Shown piece by piece: positions 9,981 through 17,872 of a stretch of DNA of 59,277 nt (position 1 is its first letter; each line of letters opens with the position of its first letter). The notes beneath the pieces were generated by a model. It saw nothing but the letters and a program-made list of their open reading frames with translations. It made no database searches and was not told where the DNA came from. The position numbers and the translations under genes are program-made. This stretch comes from Sedimentibacter sp. (GTDB lineage: Bacteria; Bacillota; Clostridia; Tissierellales; Sedimentibacteraceae): assembly GCA_017995755.1 (NCBI GenBank), contig JAGOIH010000002.1:1-59277 (forward strand), given 5' to 3'.

Positions 9981-10092
9981 TTCAGCCTCCCGTAAAATTA
10001 ACTGTTTTTTTGTCATCTGCGCATAAGGACTGCCTTCAGAATGACATTCCTATTTGCATTATACTCTATCTAACACAAAAAGCAACCGATTT

Positions 10093-10150
10093 GGGGACAT
10101 TCCTTCATGGTCTCACTCCAGAGGCTTACCCCGCATGGAGGTGTGTCCCC
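10093..10150. repeat. GGGGACA...TGTCCCC repeat, copy 4
   Basis: Arms GGGGACATTCCTTCATGG and CATGGAGGTGTGTCCCC. The sequence after it (ATACCTTTAAAC) is also found after copy 1. It is 6 bp from the stop codon of the FAD oxidoreductase gene. Confidence 0.75.
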
Positions 10151-10156
10151 ATACCT

Positions 10157-11305
10157 TTAAACCACCGATGGCTCCAAAAGAAGCTTGCCTGTTTTAAAGC
10201 GGTTTAAATTAAGCATGCTTACATCTATTGTAGGTTTTTCCTTCAATATCATTTCAGATATTGCAACACCTGTAATAGGCCCAAACATAAAACCATGTCC
10301 GCTGTATCCCAAAGCAATGTAAAATCCTTTTACATTTTCCGCTTCATCATAAATCGGCTGCTTGTCAGGCGTCATATTGTAAAGACCTGCCCATTGTCTG
10401 ATTACCCTCAATTTTGATATTGGGGGCAGGACCAGGTCTATTGTCTTCGCCATTTCCTCAATAAACTGCCAGCTGGATGTAACTCTTAAATCCCTGGGCT
10501 CATTTTCATCGCCCCTGCCCATTATAAAAGTGCCTTCCGGTGACTGCTGGATGTAAAAATTCATTCCGAAAGACATAACCATGGGGTCCTGCATAGGTTC
10601 AACAGGCTCTGTCACAAGAATCTGGTGCCTTTCTGAATATGTGGGTATATCAAGACCCACCATGTCGCAGATGCCTTTGCCGTAGCCGTTGGCGGCATTC
10701 ACAACAATGTTTGTTGAAATAAAACCTTTGTTGGTTTGAACACCTTTTACCTCTCCTTTTTCAACCTTGATTCCTATTGCTTCAGTAAAAGTATTAAATT
10801 CTGCTCCCAGTCTTTTTGCAGCCCTGTAAAAAGCATCGGTCGTATGAAATGGATTTAAAAAGCCATCCTTGCTGCAATAGGCCGCTCCCTTCAATATATC
10901 CGTATTCAGGTAAGGGACTATTTCCCTTGCTTCTTCCAATGAAAGCATTGTGGATGGGATGCAGCATGAATGCTGAACCTCAATATTCTTCCTGAACTGG
11001 TCCACTTCATGGTCTGTATCTGCAACTAAAAGATAGCCTTTTTGTTTAAATTCCACATCTCTTTCATACTCCAGAATTTCATTTGCATGTTCGTAAAATT
11101 CGATGCTTTTCTTGGCAATTCTGCAGTTCATTTCTGTTCCCCACTGCATTCTAACACCGGCACCGCACCTGCCCGTGGACCCGCTGCAAATATATTCCTT
11201 TTCCAGTACTACAACATCCTTAACTCCTTTTTGGGCTAAGTTATATGCAATGGCACAGCCGGATATTCCGCCTCCGATTATTACAACTTCCGCTTTACTT
11301 TTCAT
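10157..11305 (-). CDS. FAD-dependent amino-acid dehydrogenase, DAO family (catalytic subunit)
   Basis: Flavoprotein of the glycine/D-amino-acid oxidase fold. The dinucleotide site VVIIGGGISGCAIAYNLAQKG is at residues 7-27, and the C-terminal FAD motif is GFYIALGYSGHGFMFGP. Length 382 fits HcnC, sarcosine oxidase beta and dye-linked proline dehydrogenase beta subunits. It ends a five-gene operon (2Fe-2S, FAD/NAD, 4Fe-4S, BFD-like, DAO) and overlaps the preceding gene by 11 bp. L-proline, D-hydroxyproline or sarcosine are plausible substrates; sequence alone does not decide. Electrons probably pass through the Fe-S subunits, not to oxygen, as expected of an anaerobe. Confidence 0.85.
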   Translation of the reverse strand: MKSKAEVVIIGGGISGCAIAYNLAQKGVKDVVVLEKEYICSGSTGRCGAGVRMQWGTEMNCRIAKKSIEFYEHANEILEYERDVEFKQKGYLLVADTDHEVDQFRKNIEVQHSCCIPSTMLSLEEAREIVPYLNTDILKGAAYCSKDGFLNPFHTTDAFYRAAKRLGAEFNTFTEAIGIKVEKGEVKGVQTNKGFISTNIVVNAANGYGKGICDMVGLDIPTYSERHQILVTEPVEPMQDPMVMSFGMNFYIQQSPEGTFIMGRGDENEPRDLRVTSSWQFIEEMAKTIDLVLPPISKLRVIRQWAGLYNMTPDKQPIYDEAENVKGFYIALGYSGHGFMFGPITGVAISEMILKEKPTIDVSMLNLNRFKTGKLLLEPSVV

Positions 11306-11573
11306 TTTTTCCCTCCTTGGCGATAAGACCCAGTTTTACTCCGACCACAGGAGGCCTGTTGGTTTGAAATTTAATATCCTTTAAATTTTGACCTGTAGCA
11401 TTTGCGATTTCTCTCATTATCAGATAGCCGCAGGTCTTACCCTGGCATGGTCCCATGCCTGCACGGGTTATTCTCTTTATTTCATCAAATGTAACATAGC
11501 CATCATTTATCAGCTCTCTTATTTCCTTTAATGTAACATCTGAGCATCTGCAGATTATAGTATTTTCATCCAT
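11295..11573 (-). CDS. BFD-like [2Fe-2S] subunit of the dehydrogenase complex
   Basis: Small Fe-S protein of 92 residues. The BFD-type cysteine pattern is Cys8-x-Cys10 and, about 33 residues on, Cys43-x4-Cys48 (GPCQGKTCG). The ATG at 11573 has GGAGG six bases before it; the longer upstream frame has no ribosome site and overlaps the previous gene. In HcnB/OoxA-type enzymes this domain is often fused to the FAD subunit; here it is separate, as in archaeal dye-linked proline dehydrogenases. Confidence 0.85.
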   Translation of the reverse strand: MDENTIICRCSDVTLKEIRELINDGYVTFDEIKRITRAGMGPCQGKTCGYLIMREIANATGQNLKDIKFQTNRPPVVGVKLGLIAKEGKNEK

Positions 11574-11574
11574 G

Positions 11575-12063
11575 TTAGACCTCCAACATGATATTTCTGA
11601 TTTCATACAAAAACTTCCTGTCCGCTTCAATCGTAATAACCGGTGTTCTGTCAAAGGATTTGGGGTTTAATACTTTTAATACCTTTACATCTGTTATATA
11701 TTTCCCTTCCCTGTCAAGACCTTTTACTATTTGACCTTCCTTTGGAAGAGGCAAGAACTCATATGGTATTTTAACTTCGACTGTAGTTTCTGATTTAGAA
11801 CCGTCCACTATCATGATTGCCAACCCCGGGCATTTGCTCAGGCAAATTCCACAGCCCGTGCAGTTTCCAGAGTTTAGCCTGGGTATGTTGTTTATATCTT
11901 CACCTACTTTTATTGCGTCAAATTTGCAGGCGGTCTCGCAGGGATTGCAGGGGATTTCTTTGTAGCACTCAATTACTGCAACTGCACCCTTATTGATTCT
12001 TTCTATTGAAGGAAACTTTTCCATTATCATTTCCATGCTTGGTATTCCGGTTTTTTCAAACAT
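11575..12063 (-). CDS. 4Fe-4S ferredoxin-type subunit
   Basis: Electron-transfer subunit of 162 residues with two cysteine clusters, CNPCETAC (residues 39-46) and CTGCGICLSKCPG (67-79). That is enough for one or two 4Fe-4S clusters. The C-terminal part has no recognised motif. AGGAGG precedes the ATG, and the start codon overlaps the stop of the upstream flavoprotein. It probably links the flavins to a cellular acceptor. Confidence 0.85.
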   Translation of the reverse strand: MFEKTGIPSMEMIMEKFPSIERINKGAVAVIECYKEIPCNPCETACKFDAIKVGEDINNIPRLNSGNCTGCGICLSKCPGLAIMIVDGSKSETTVEVKIPYEFLPLPKEGQIVKGLDREGKYITDVKVLKVLNPKSFDRTPVITIEADRKFLYEIRNIMLEV

Positions 12064-13148
12064 TATTTGCCTCCTATCTCTTTAATGCCTGCTAAAATAT
12101 GCTTCCCGGCAGGTCCTGAGCGCAAATTTTCAAGTTGTTTCAAATAATCATTTTTTCTGTCTGTAAAATCATCAGGTTTATATCCAATTTTTGCTGCAGC
12201 GCATAGTCCTGCCAAAAACCCTTCAACCATGGCAGCACTTGCTTCTTCAACTCCTGAAGCATCTCCTGCAGTAAATATATTTTCAACTGTTGTTTCATAG
12301 TTTTCATTTCTCACGGGAACAAGGCCGCTTAATTGAGGTATATACTTCATTTCACAGCCCCTCATTGCAAGAAGCTCATTCAGCGGTGCAAGACCTACAG
12401 ATATGCAGATTACATCAACATCAAAGGTTATTTCAGTACCTTCTATAGGGTTGAATTTTTCATCAACCTTGCACACCACTGCTTTTTCCAAAAATTCTTT
12501 TCCTATTGCTTCTTTTACGGTATGAGAAGTAAGTATTGGTACACCCATTCTTCTAATTTTGGAGGCATGTACCAGGTAGCCTCCTATTTTTGGGGCTGCA
12601 TCAAGTATTGCTTTTACTTCAACTCCTGCCTGCATCAGCTGGTAGCTTACAATTAGCCCTATATTGCCGGCTCCTGCCATCAACACCCTGTCTCCAGGCT
12701 TTACACCGTAAACATTCATCAGGGTCTGAACAGCTCCGGCTCCGTAAATTCCCGGCAAATCATTATTGGGAAAGCTTAAGTGTTTTTCATAGGCTCCTGT
12801 AGCAACAATTACAGCTTTAGGTTTTATTTTATAATAATTAACTTCCTTCTCTAAAACTGTTATCATTCCATCTTCATACATCCCTGTTACTGTTGAGTTA
12901 GTTTTTATTTCGACTTTTTCTTTATATTTGTCAAGCTCCTTTATCAATATTTCGGGGATGTCAATTCCCCTTGTAGATGCATATTGTTTTTCTGAGCCAA
13001 AAAACATATGTGTTTGTTTTACAAGCTGGCCTCCTAAATTTTTATTTTTATCAATAATCATAACCCTGGCGCCGCTTTTGGCTGCGCTTATGCCGGCACA
13101 AAGACCTGCGGGACCACCGCCTGCAATAACAATTTCTGCATGTTTCAT
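12063..13148 (-). CDS. FAD/NAD(P)-binding oxidoreductase subunit (HcnB-like)
   Basis: Pyridine nucleotide-disulphide oxidoreductase fold. FAD site VIAGGGPAGLCAGISAAKSG (residues 6-25), second nucleotide site MAGAGNIGLIVSYQLMQAG (about 157-175), and C-terminal FAD motif NIFTAGDASG. It resembles the alpha subunits of dye-linked proline, hydroxyproline and opine dehydrogenases but lacks the fused BFD domain, which is encoded two genes downstream. It overlaps the preceding 2Fe-2S gene by 4 bp (ATGA). Confidence 0.87.
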   Translation of the reverse strand: MKHAEIVIAGGGPAGLCAGISAAKSGARVMIIDKNKNLGGQLVKQTHMFFGSEKQYASTRGIDIPEILIKELDKYKEKVEIKTNSTVTGMYEDGMITVLEKEVNYYKIKPKAVIVATGAYEKHLSFPNNDLPGIYGAGAVQTLMNVYGVKPGDRVLMAGAGNIGLIVSYQLMQAGVEVKAILDAAPKIGGYLVHASKIRRMGVPILTSHTVKEAIGKEFLEKAVVCKVDEKFNPIEGTEITFDVDVICISVGLAPLNELLAMRGCEMKYIPQLSGLVPVRNENYETTVENIFTAGDASGVEEASAAMVEGFLAGLCAAAKIGYKPDDFTDRKNDYLKQLENLRSGPAGKHILAGIKEIGGK

Positions 13149-13450
13149 ACAATCACTCCCTTGCCTTCCTGGGTTTCAACCATCATTCCTTCTTCCAGAT
13201 CAGTAACACAGGTTTTTACGTTTGCAACCCCGTTTACTGTCATTAAGCAGGAAGAGCAATTCCCTATTGCACAGTAAAAGCCTCTCGGTCTGTGCAAAAA
13301 TAAACTTTTCCCGAGAACCTTCACACCGGCAGCATGCAAGGCGGCAGCGATTGTTTCTCCCTCATAGCCTTCCATTTCCTGACCGTTAAAAACAAACTTT
13401 ATTTTCTTGTTTTTATTGAACTTTAGTATCGGGTGTTCCTTAATTCTCAT
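13145..13450 (-). CDS. [2Fe-2S] subunit (HcnA-like)
   Basis: First gene of the dehydrogenase operon. 101 residues with a molybdopterin-oxidoreductase-type [2Fe-2S] fold: Cys60, Cys65, Cys68 (FYCAIGNCSSCLM) and Cys81. The ATG at 13450 has AGGAGG four bases before it; the longer frame upstream lacks a ribosome site. Homologous to HcnA and to the gamma subunit of hydroxyproline dehydrogenase. Confidence 0.88.
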   Translation of the reverse strand: MRIKEHPILKFNKNKKIKFVFNGQEMEGYEGETIAAALHAAGVKVLGKSLFLHRPRGFYCAIGNCSSCLMTVNGVANVKTCVTDLEEGMMVETQEGKGVIV

Positions 13451-13475
13451 GATGCCTCCTGTCAAGTATGTTTGG

Positions 13476-13488
13476 GTATTCGAAATAC
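13476..13488. promoter_or_regulatory. Small inverted repeat in leader of dehydrogenase operon
   Basis: GTATT-CGA-AATAC, between the promoter at 13524-13552 and the first start codon. It could be a weak operator or leader hairpin; no further support. Confidence 0.25.
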
Positions 13489-13523
13489 TATGCATCCGAA
13501 TAATTATTAAATTTAAGCGTTTT

Positions 13524-13552
13524 TATTATATAATAAAAATTTAACTGTGTCA
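13524..13552 (-). promoter_or_regulatory. Consensus sigma-A promoter of dehydrogenase/peptidase operon
   Basis: TTGACA (13547-13552), 17-bp spacer, TATAAT (13524-13529), on the minus strand, both boxes perfect. The leader is about 65 nt. It may drive the whole run down to pepD, since no strong terminator is seen between those genes. Confidence 0.85.
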
Positions 13553-13562
13553 ATTTTACGAT

Positions 13563-13585
13563 ATTATGTTGATTGCAAACATAAT
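13563..13585. promoter_or_regulatory. Inverted repeat, candidate regulator site between divergent promoters
   Basis: Perfect 8-bp arms ATTATGTT / AACATAAT with a 7-bp spacer, 10 bp upstream of the -35 box of the dehydrogenase promoter. The position fits an activator or repressor site; the binding protein is unknown. Confidence 0.45.
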
Positions 13586-13658
13586 GTTGTATCTCTCTGG
13601 AATGTTGGTATAATATTAACGGCTCTTATATTTTTACTATAATTTAATACAAAATTAT

Positions 13659-13687
13659 TTGACATCCTATAAATAAAACCATATAAT
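13659..13687 (+). promoter_or_regulatory. Consensus sigma-A promoter of trkA-trkH
   Basis: TTGACA (13659-13664), 17-bp spacer, TATAAT (13682-13687), both perfect. Predicted start near 13694, directly before the structured leader and about 185 nt before trkA. Confidence 0.85.
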
Positions 13688-13710
13688 GTTTTAAAGAAAA
13701 TAAAATTTTT

Positions 13711-13816
13711 CTTGCGGTCATAGCGATATTAGTGAAAACGGTATTTGCGGAGTAAGCCATCTAAGTCCTTTTGGATATGATGTCCTTATGTGAGAGTAAA
13801 CTATCAGGGTGGATAG
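13711..13816 (+). ncRNA. Structured trkA leader resembling a degenerate 5S rRNA
   Basis: Three blocks match conserved 5S rRNA segments in the right order with near-5S spacing. GGTCATAGCG is at 13716-13725, GGAGTAAGCC at 13749-13758 (5S GGAAGTTAAGCC) and TGTGAGAGTA at 13789-13798 (5S TGTGAGAGTAGG). Between the last two is a hairpin (CATC-TAA-GTCC, loop TTTT, GGAT-AT-GATG) where 5S has its helix IV/V arm. The element is shorter than a real 5S and lacks a convincing closing helix, so it is not a functional 5S gene as read. It may be a regulatory RNA of K+ uptake or a decayed 5S copy. No ydaO (c-di-AMP) riboswitch consensus was found. Confidence 0.45.
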
Positions 13817-13839
13817 CCAATAATTTGGTTGTCTTTTTT
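13815..13839 (+). terminator. Possible attenuator terminator in trkA leader
   Basis: Stem AGCCAA / TTGGTT (loop TAAT), then GTC and six T. The stem shares two bases with an upstream hairpin CTATC / GATAG (13801-13816), so the two may exclude each other. Weak 6-bp stem. Confidence 0.45.
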
Positions 13840-13880
13840 AATTTATATATTGATAAACTTATTAAATTTTGGAGGAGAAA

Positions 13881-15236
13881 ATGAAAATTATAATTGTGGG
13901 CGGAGGAAAAGTCGGCTACACATTGGCTCAGCAATTATCAACTGAAGATCACGATATAACTTTGGTGGACAATGATGCCAACGTGCTGACTCATGCAGAT
14001 GAAACTCTTGATATTATGTGTATCAAAGGCAATGGTGCAAGTGCAGAGATATTAAGAAGTGCAGGCGTAGGTGAAACTGATATTATACTAGCTGTGACTG
14101 ACAGCGATGAACTAAATATGATTTGCTGCGTTATCGGGAAGAAATTAGGAGCAAAGCATACTGTTGCCCGGGTAAGGAACACTGATTATTCTGATGAATT
14201 TAAAATGTTAAGGGAAGAACTTGAATTAGATATGGTTATTAATCCGGAAATGGAAGCAGCAGCTGAAATTGCTCAAATGGTTCAGTTCCCCTCTGCTGCA
14301 GATGTTGAAACATTTGCCAATAACCAGATTGAACTGGTTGAGTTCAGAGTTTTGGGAACAGATCCCATAATAAATCAAAAGCTTATGGATCTTAACAGGC
14401 ATTTGCCTTCAAGAGTATTGTTTTGTACGGTAATGAGAGATGAAGAAGTTTTTATACCTAACGGCAGCTTTTCATTCTTACCAAATGATATAATACAGGT
14501 AATCGGCGAAAGAATAAGCATCTCGAGATTTTTCAAGTACTTGGGCAGAAGCTCACACAAGGCTAAAAATGTAACTATTATTGGAGGAAGCAGGACAGCT
14601 ATATACTTAACATGGATTCTGGAGGAAATGGGTTTAAATGTAAAAATAATTGAGCTAAACAAGGATAGGTGCTTAGTATTAAATGACATTCTTACAGATG
14701 CTTTGATAATCCACGGGGATGGTACTGACCAGGAAGTATTGGATAATGAAAATATTGAAGCAGCTGATGTTATTGTTGCATTAACCGACAGGGACGAAGA
14801 AAATTTAATAAGTTCCTTGTATGCTCACCAATGCGGTGTGCCTAAGGTAATTTTAAAAATAAACAGACAAAATTATTTTCCAATAGTGAAAAAACTAGGA
14901 CTTGACAGCATAATAAGCCCAAAGTTTATTACTGCCACCAATATATTGAGATATATAAGAGCACTCAATAATACAAGGGGAACAGCTGTTGAAAAACTGT
15001 ACAGAGTACTTGATAATAAGGCTGAAGTCGCTGAATTTACTGTAAAAAATTCTTCTGATTTAACAGATGTTAAATTGCAGGATTTAAACCTGAAAAATGA
15101 TGTGTTAATAGCTGCAATTTTACGTAATAAAAAAATTATCATTCCTAATGGAAATGATGTAATTAAAGAGCACGACAAGGTTATAGTGGTTACCAAGACC
15201 GGGTTTATAGCCGACCTTAAGGAAATATTGGCATAA
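13881..15236 (+). CDS. trkA: Trk K+ uptake regulatory protein TrkA
   Basis: Peripheral cytoplasmic subunit that gates the TrkH K+ channel by binding nucleotides. It has two RCK units. The first has the Rossmann site KIIIVGGGKVGYTLAQQLS (residues 2-20), and the second starts near residue 228 (VTIIGGSRTAIYLTWIL). Each is followed by a TrkA-C domain (about 140-220 and 370-450). 451 residues, full length. The ATG at 13881 has GGAGGAG four bases before it; an upstream TTG falls inside the ribosome site. Two-gene operon with trkH. Confidence 0.95.
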   Translation: MKIIIVGGGKVGYTLAQQLSTEDHDITLVDNDANVLTHADETLDIMCIKGNGASAEILRSAGVGETDIILAVTDSDELNMICCVIGKKLGAKHTVARVRNTDYSDEFKMLREELELDMVINPEMEAAAEIAQMVQFPSAADVETFANNQIELVEFRVLGTDPIINQKLMDLNRHLPSRVLFCTVMRDEEVFIPNGSFSFLPNDIIQVIGERISISRFFKYLGRSSHKAKNVTIIGGSRTAIYLTWILEEMGLNVKIIELNKDRCLVLNDILTDALIIHGDGTDQEVLDNENIEAADVIVALTDRDEENLISSLYAHQCGVPKVILKINRQNYFPIVKKLGLDSIISPKFITATNILRYIRALNNTRGTAVEKLYRVLDNKAEVAEFTVKNSSDLTDVKLQDLNLKNDVLIAAILRNKKIIIPNGNDVIKEHDKVIVVTKTGFIADLKEILA

Positions 15237-15269
15237 CATTTATTAATCTCAATGAACCGGAGGCATTTT

Positions 15270-16715
15270 GTGAAAGTAAAGTCAGTACTTAAAGTACTTG
15301 GAATAGTATTATTTTGGGAAGCTGTATTAATGGTTCCTTCATTGTTGATATCAATAATTGACAACTCTTATGAAATCAAGGCTTTTGTTATAACCATTGC
15401 AGCCACGGCTGTAACAGGATTTATCCTTTCAAGATTTGAAATCGACAGTGCAGAAATGCGAAAAAGAGAGGGTTATGCAGCAGTTGCACTCAGCTGGCTT
15501 GTAATGTCCATTTTTGGTGCTCTGCCTTTTTATTTAAGCGGCTCCATACCATCCTATATTGATGCCCTGTTTGAAACTGTTTCCGGATTTACTACAACAG
15601 GTTCAAGCATTATAAGGGATGTTGAAATCATTCCAAGAGGACTTTTGTTTTGGAGAAGTTTTACCCACTGGATAGGCGGTATGGGTGTATTGGTATTTAC
15701 TATGGCTTTGTTTCCATCAATCGGTGGACGTCCGGTATTTTTAATGCGTGCTGAAAGCCCAGGTCCCTCACCGGGAAAATTGGTTCCTAAAATAGGAGAA
15801 TCATCTAAAATTTTATATATAATTTATGCAGTTATGACTGTAATTGTTATTATACTCTTAATAGCTGCCGGAATGCCTGTGTTCAATTCATTCATTTATG
15901 CTTTTGGAACTGCAGGAACCGGAGGCTTCTCCATGGATGCTTTAAGTGTGGGAGCCTATAATAACCCTTGGATTGACTGGATAATCACAATAGGTATGTT
16001 TTTATTCGGGGTAAATTTCACTCTTTACTATCTTCTTATCAAAAAAGAATTCAAACAGATTTTCAAGAACGAAGAATTCAGGCTCTACTGCTTTTACACA
16101 GGTTTAGCAATAGCGCTTATTGTAATTAATGTAATTCCCAGGTTCAACTATGACTTTTTTGAAGCGTTAAGATATTCTGCCTTCACGGTTTCCACCCTGG
16201 TTACAACTACAGGCTATGCAACGACGGATTTCAATTTGTGGCCAATGTTTTCAAAATCGGTGCTCTTAGCCTTAATGTTTTTTGGTGCCTGTGCCGGATC
16301 AACAGCCGGCGGTGTTAAATCCGTTAGAATTTTAGTGCTTTTTAAAGCTTTTTATTATGAAATCAAGCACACAATTCATCCTAAGTCTGTACAAACTATT
16401 AAAGTTGACGGCAAGTCTTTAGATGATGACACTTTAAAAAGCATTATGATATTCTTCTTTGCATATGTGTTGATTATAATACTATCAGTTATTATTGTTT
16501 CCTTGGATAATTTTGATTTTATTACATCATTTTCAGCTGTTATAGCTACCATAAGCAATATAGGACCTGGTTTTGGGATTGTTGGTCCTATGGGAAATTT
16601 TGCAGACTTTTCGGTTTTAAGCAAGATTACATTTATAGCAGATATGATAATCGGAAGGCTGGAAATATTGCCGGTTATTATTCTGTTTTCACCCGTAATT
16701 TGGAAAAGAAACTAA
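15270..16715 (+). CDS. trkH: Trk-type K+ transporter TrkH
   Basis: Membrane K+ translocating subunit with about ten membrane segments and four pore loops. Selectivity segments: FETVSGFTTTGSSI (pore 1), FGTAGTGGFSMD (pore 2), TVSTLVTTTGYATTDF (pore 3) and TISNIGPGFGIVGP (pore 4). The GTG at 15270 is preferred because GGAGG lies six bases before it; an ATG at 15252 lacks a site. 481 residues. Confidence 0.93.
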   Translation: MKVKSVLKVLGIVLFWEAVLMVPSLLISIIDNSYEIKAFVITIAATAVTGFILSRFEIDSAEMRKREGYAAVALSWLVMSIFGALPFYLSGSIPSYIDALFETVSGFTTTGSSIIRDVEIIPRGLLFWRSFTHWIGGMGVLVFTMALFPSIGGRPVFLMRAESPGPSPGKLVPKIGESSKILYIIYAVMTVIVIILLIAAGMPVFNSFIYAFGTAGTGGFSMDALSVGAYNNPWIDWIITIGMFLFGVNFTLYYLLIKKEFKQIFKNEEFRLYCFYTGLAIALIVINVIPRFNYDFFEALRYSAFTVSTLVTTTGYATTDFNLWPMFSKSVLLALMFFGACAGSTAGGVKSVRILVLFKAFYYEIKHTIHPKSVQTIKVDGKSLDDDTLKSIMIFFFAYVLIIILSVIIVSLDNFDFITSFSAVIATISNIGPGFGIVGPMGNFADFSVLSKITFIADMIIGRLEILPVIILFSPVIWKRN

Positions 16716-16717
16716 CC

Positions 16718-16778
16718 GGGACACTGCTTGCCTTCCTGTTTTTTATCCTACAGGGGCAGCCGGCATAAGCTGTGTCCC
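16718..16778. repeat. GGGACA...TGTCCC repeat, divergent copy 5
   Basis: Arms GGGACACTGCTTGCC and GGCATAAGCTGTGTCCC pair with small bulges; an inner CCTGT / ACAGG pair adds a second stem. It lies 3 bp after the trkH stop. No T-run follows directly. Confidence 0.55.
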
Positions 16779-16911
16779 TGCTTATGATACCTTTGTCAAA
16801 AGAATTTGAATAAGCATAGGGTGACATTATAAGACGTGTCTCTCTTTTTTGTAATATTAATTATTACCCTTCATAAATTTAAATATGAGATAAATTATGA
16901 GAGGTAATATT

Positions 16912-17634
16912 ATGGAAAATATTTTAAAAAAGATTAATATGGTATTTGCCGCTGCAATAATAATTATAATGCTGGTGAGTATTTTCTTAAACCTAACCAG
17001 GACTGCAGAAACTATTGATGCTGCAGGCGAAGAAAAGATAGAAAAAATCAAAATTCTAATAGACCCGGGACATGGAGGAGTAGACCAGGGTGCCAGCGGT
17101 GATATGAAAGTCGCAGAAGCCCCTATAAATTTAGCCATATCAAAAAAGCTTATGAGTTTTTTGGAAGGCAGCGGATTTGAAGTTGAAATGACAAGATATG
17201 ACGACAGCGGCTTGTATACAGAGCTTTCCGGCACTATCAGAGCCAAAAAAAATGAAGATTTAAAAAACAGAGTTGAACTGATAAACAGTTCCAATGCGGA
17301 TTTGGTAATATCAATACATTTGAATTCCTTTCCTCAGAAACAATACAGCGGAGCTCATGTTTTTTATCAAAAAAGCAATGAAATTTCAACAAAATTAGCT
17401 GCCGATGCAATACAGGAAAGCATGAAGAATATTCTGGACAAAAATAACAGCCGTGTACCACAAATAAAAAAGGGCATAAAAATAATGGATGACACAAGTC
17501 TTCCGGTAATTTTAATAGAATGCGGATTCCTATCAAACAATAATGAAGAAAGAAAATTGATTTCCGGCGATTATCAGGAAAAAACAGCGTGGGCTGTTTA
17601 TACAGGTATAATTACATACTTCAATGAACTATAA
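16912..17634 (+). CDS. cwlD: N-acetylmuramoyl-L-alanine amidase CwlD (spore cortex)
   Basis: Amidase_3 zinc enzyme that removes peptide side chains so that muramic delta-lactam of the spore cortex can form. A single N-terminal membrane segment (residues 8-28) is followed by DPGHGG (His54), Glu69 (VAEAPINL), SIHLNSF (His136) and LIECGFLSN (Glu203). 240 residues is the CwlD size. The ATG at 16912 has AGAGG upstream and is preferred over an ATG at 16897. It supports endospore formation together with spmAB. Confidence 0.9.
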   Translation: MENILKKINMVFAAAIIIIMLVSIFLNLTRTAETIDAAGEEKIEKIKILIDPGHGGVDQGASGDMKVAEAPINLAISKKLMSFLEGSGFEVEMTRYDDSGLYTELSGTIRAKKNEDLKNRVELINSSNADLVISIHLNSFPQKQYSGAHVFYQKSNEISTKLAADAIQESMKNILDKNNSRVPQIKKGIKIMDDTSLPVILIECGFLSNNNEERKLISGDYQEKTAWAVYTGIITYFNEL

Positions 17635-17723
17635 ATATATATATGTATTTTTCTTGTGCCGGTTCAGCAGGCGCAAAGAAATTTCCGTTCGTCATGTTGG
17701 CTAATTAAACATTTACAGTAATT

Positions 17724-17764
17724 AATACACTTTCCCGTCAAATATGGAATAGTGTATTTTTTTT
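17724..17764 (+). terminator. Rho-independent terminator after cwlD
   Basis: Stem AATACACT...TTCC / GGAA...AGTGTATT followed by eight T. It lies 90 bp after cwlD. Confidence 0.85.
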
Positions 17765-17816
17765 GTAAAAATTATGAAGAAAATGAGAAAATTTTATATA
17801 ATTTGCTAATTAAATG

Positions 17817-17845
17817 TTGAAATTTTAATATTATTGTATTATAAT
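17817..17845 (+). promoter_or_regulatory. Sigma-A promoter of the 17873 gene
   Basis: TTGAAA, 17-bp spacer, TATAAT, with the -10 box 27 bp before the start codon, so the leader is about 20 nt. Confidence 0.75.
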
Positions 17846-17872
17846 CAATTTAATAATACTTGGAGGATAAAT

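Noticed and set aside
10157-13450. Hydrogen cyanide synthase (hcnABC)
   Set aside because: Subunits are homologous, but there are two extra Fe-S subunits, the BFD domain is separate and the host is a probable anaerobic amino-acid fermenter; a dye-linked dehydrogenase fits better.
13711-13816. Functional 5S rRNA gene
   Set aside because: Shortened by several bases between blocks, no good closing helix, and not next to 16S or 23S sequence.
13690-13880. ydaO/yuaA c-di-AMP riboswitch before trkA
   Set aside because: Expected for K+ uptake genes, but the conserved blocks of that riboswitch could not be found.
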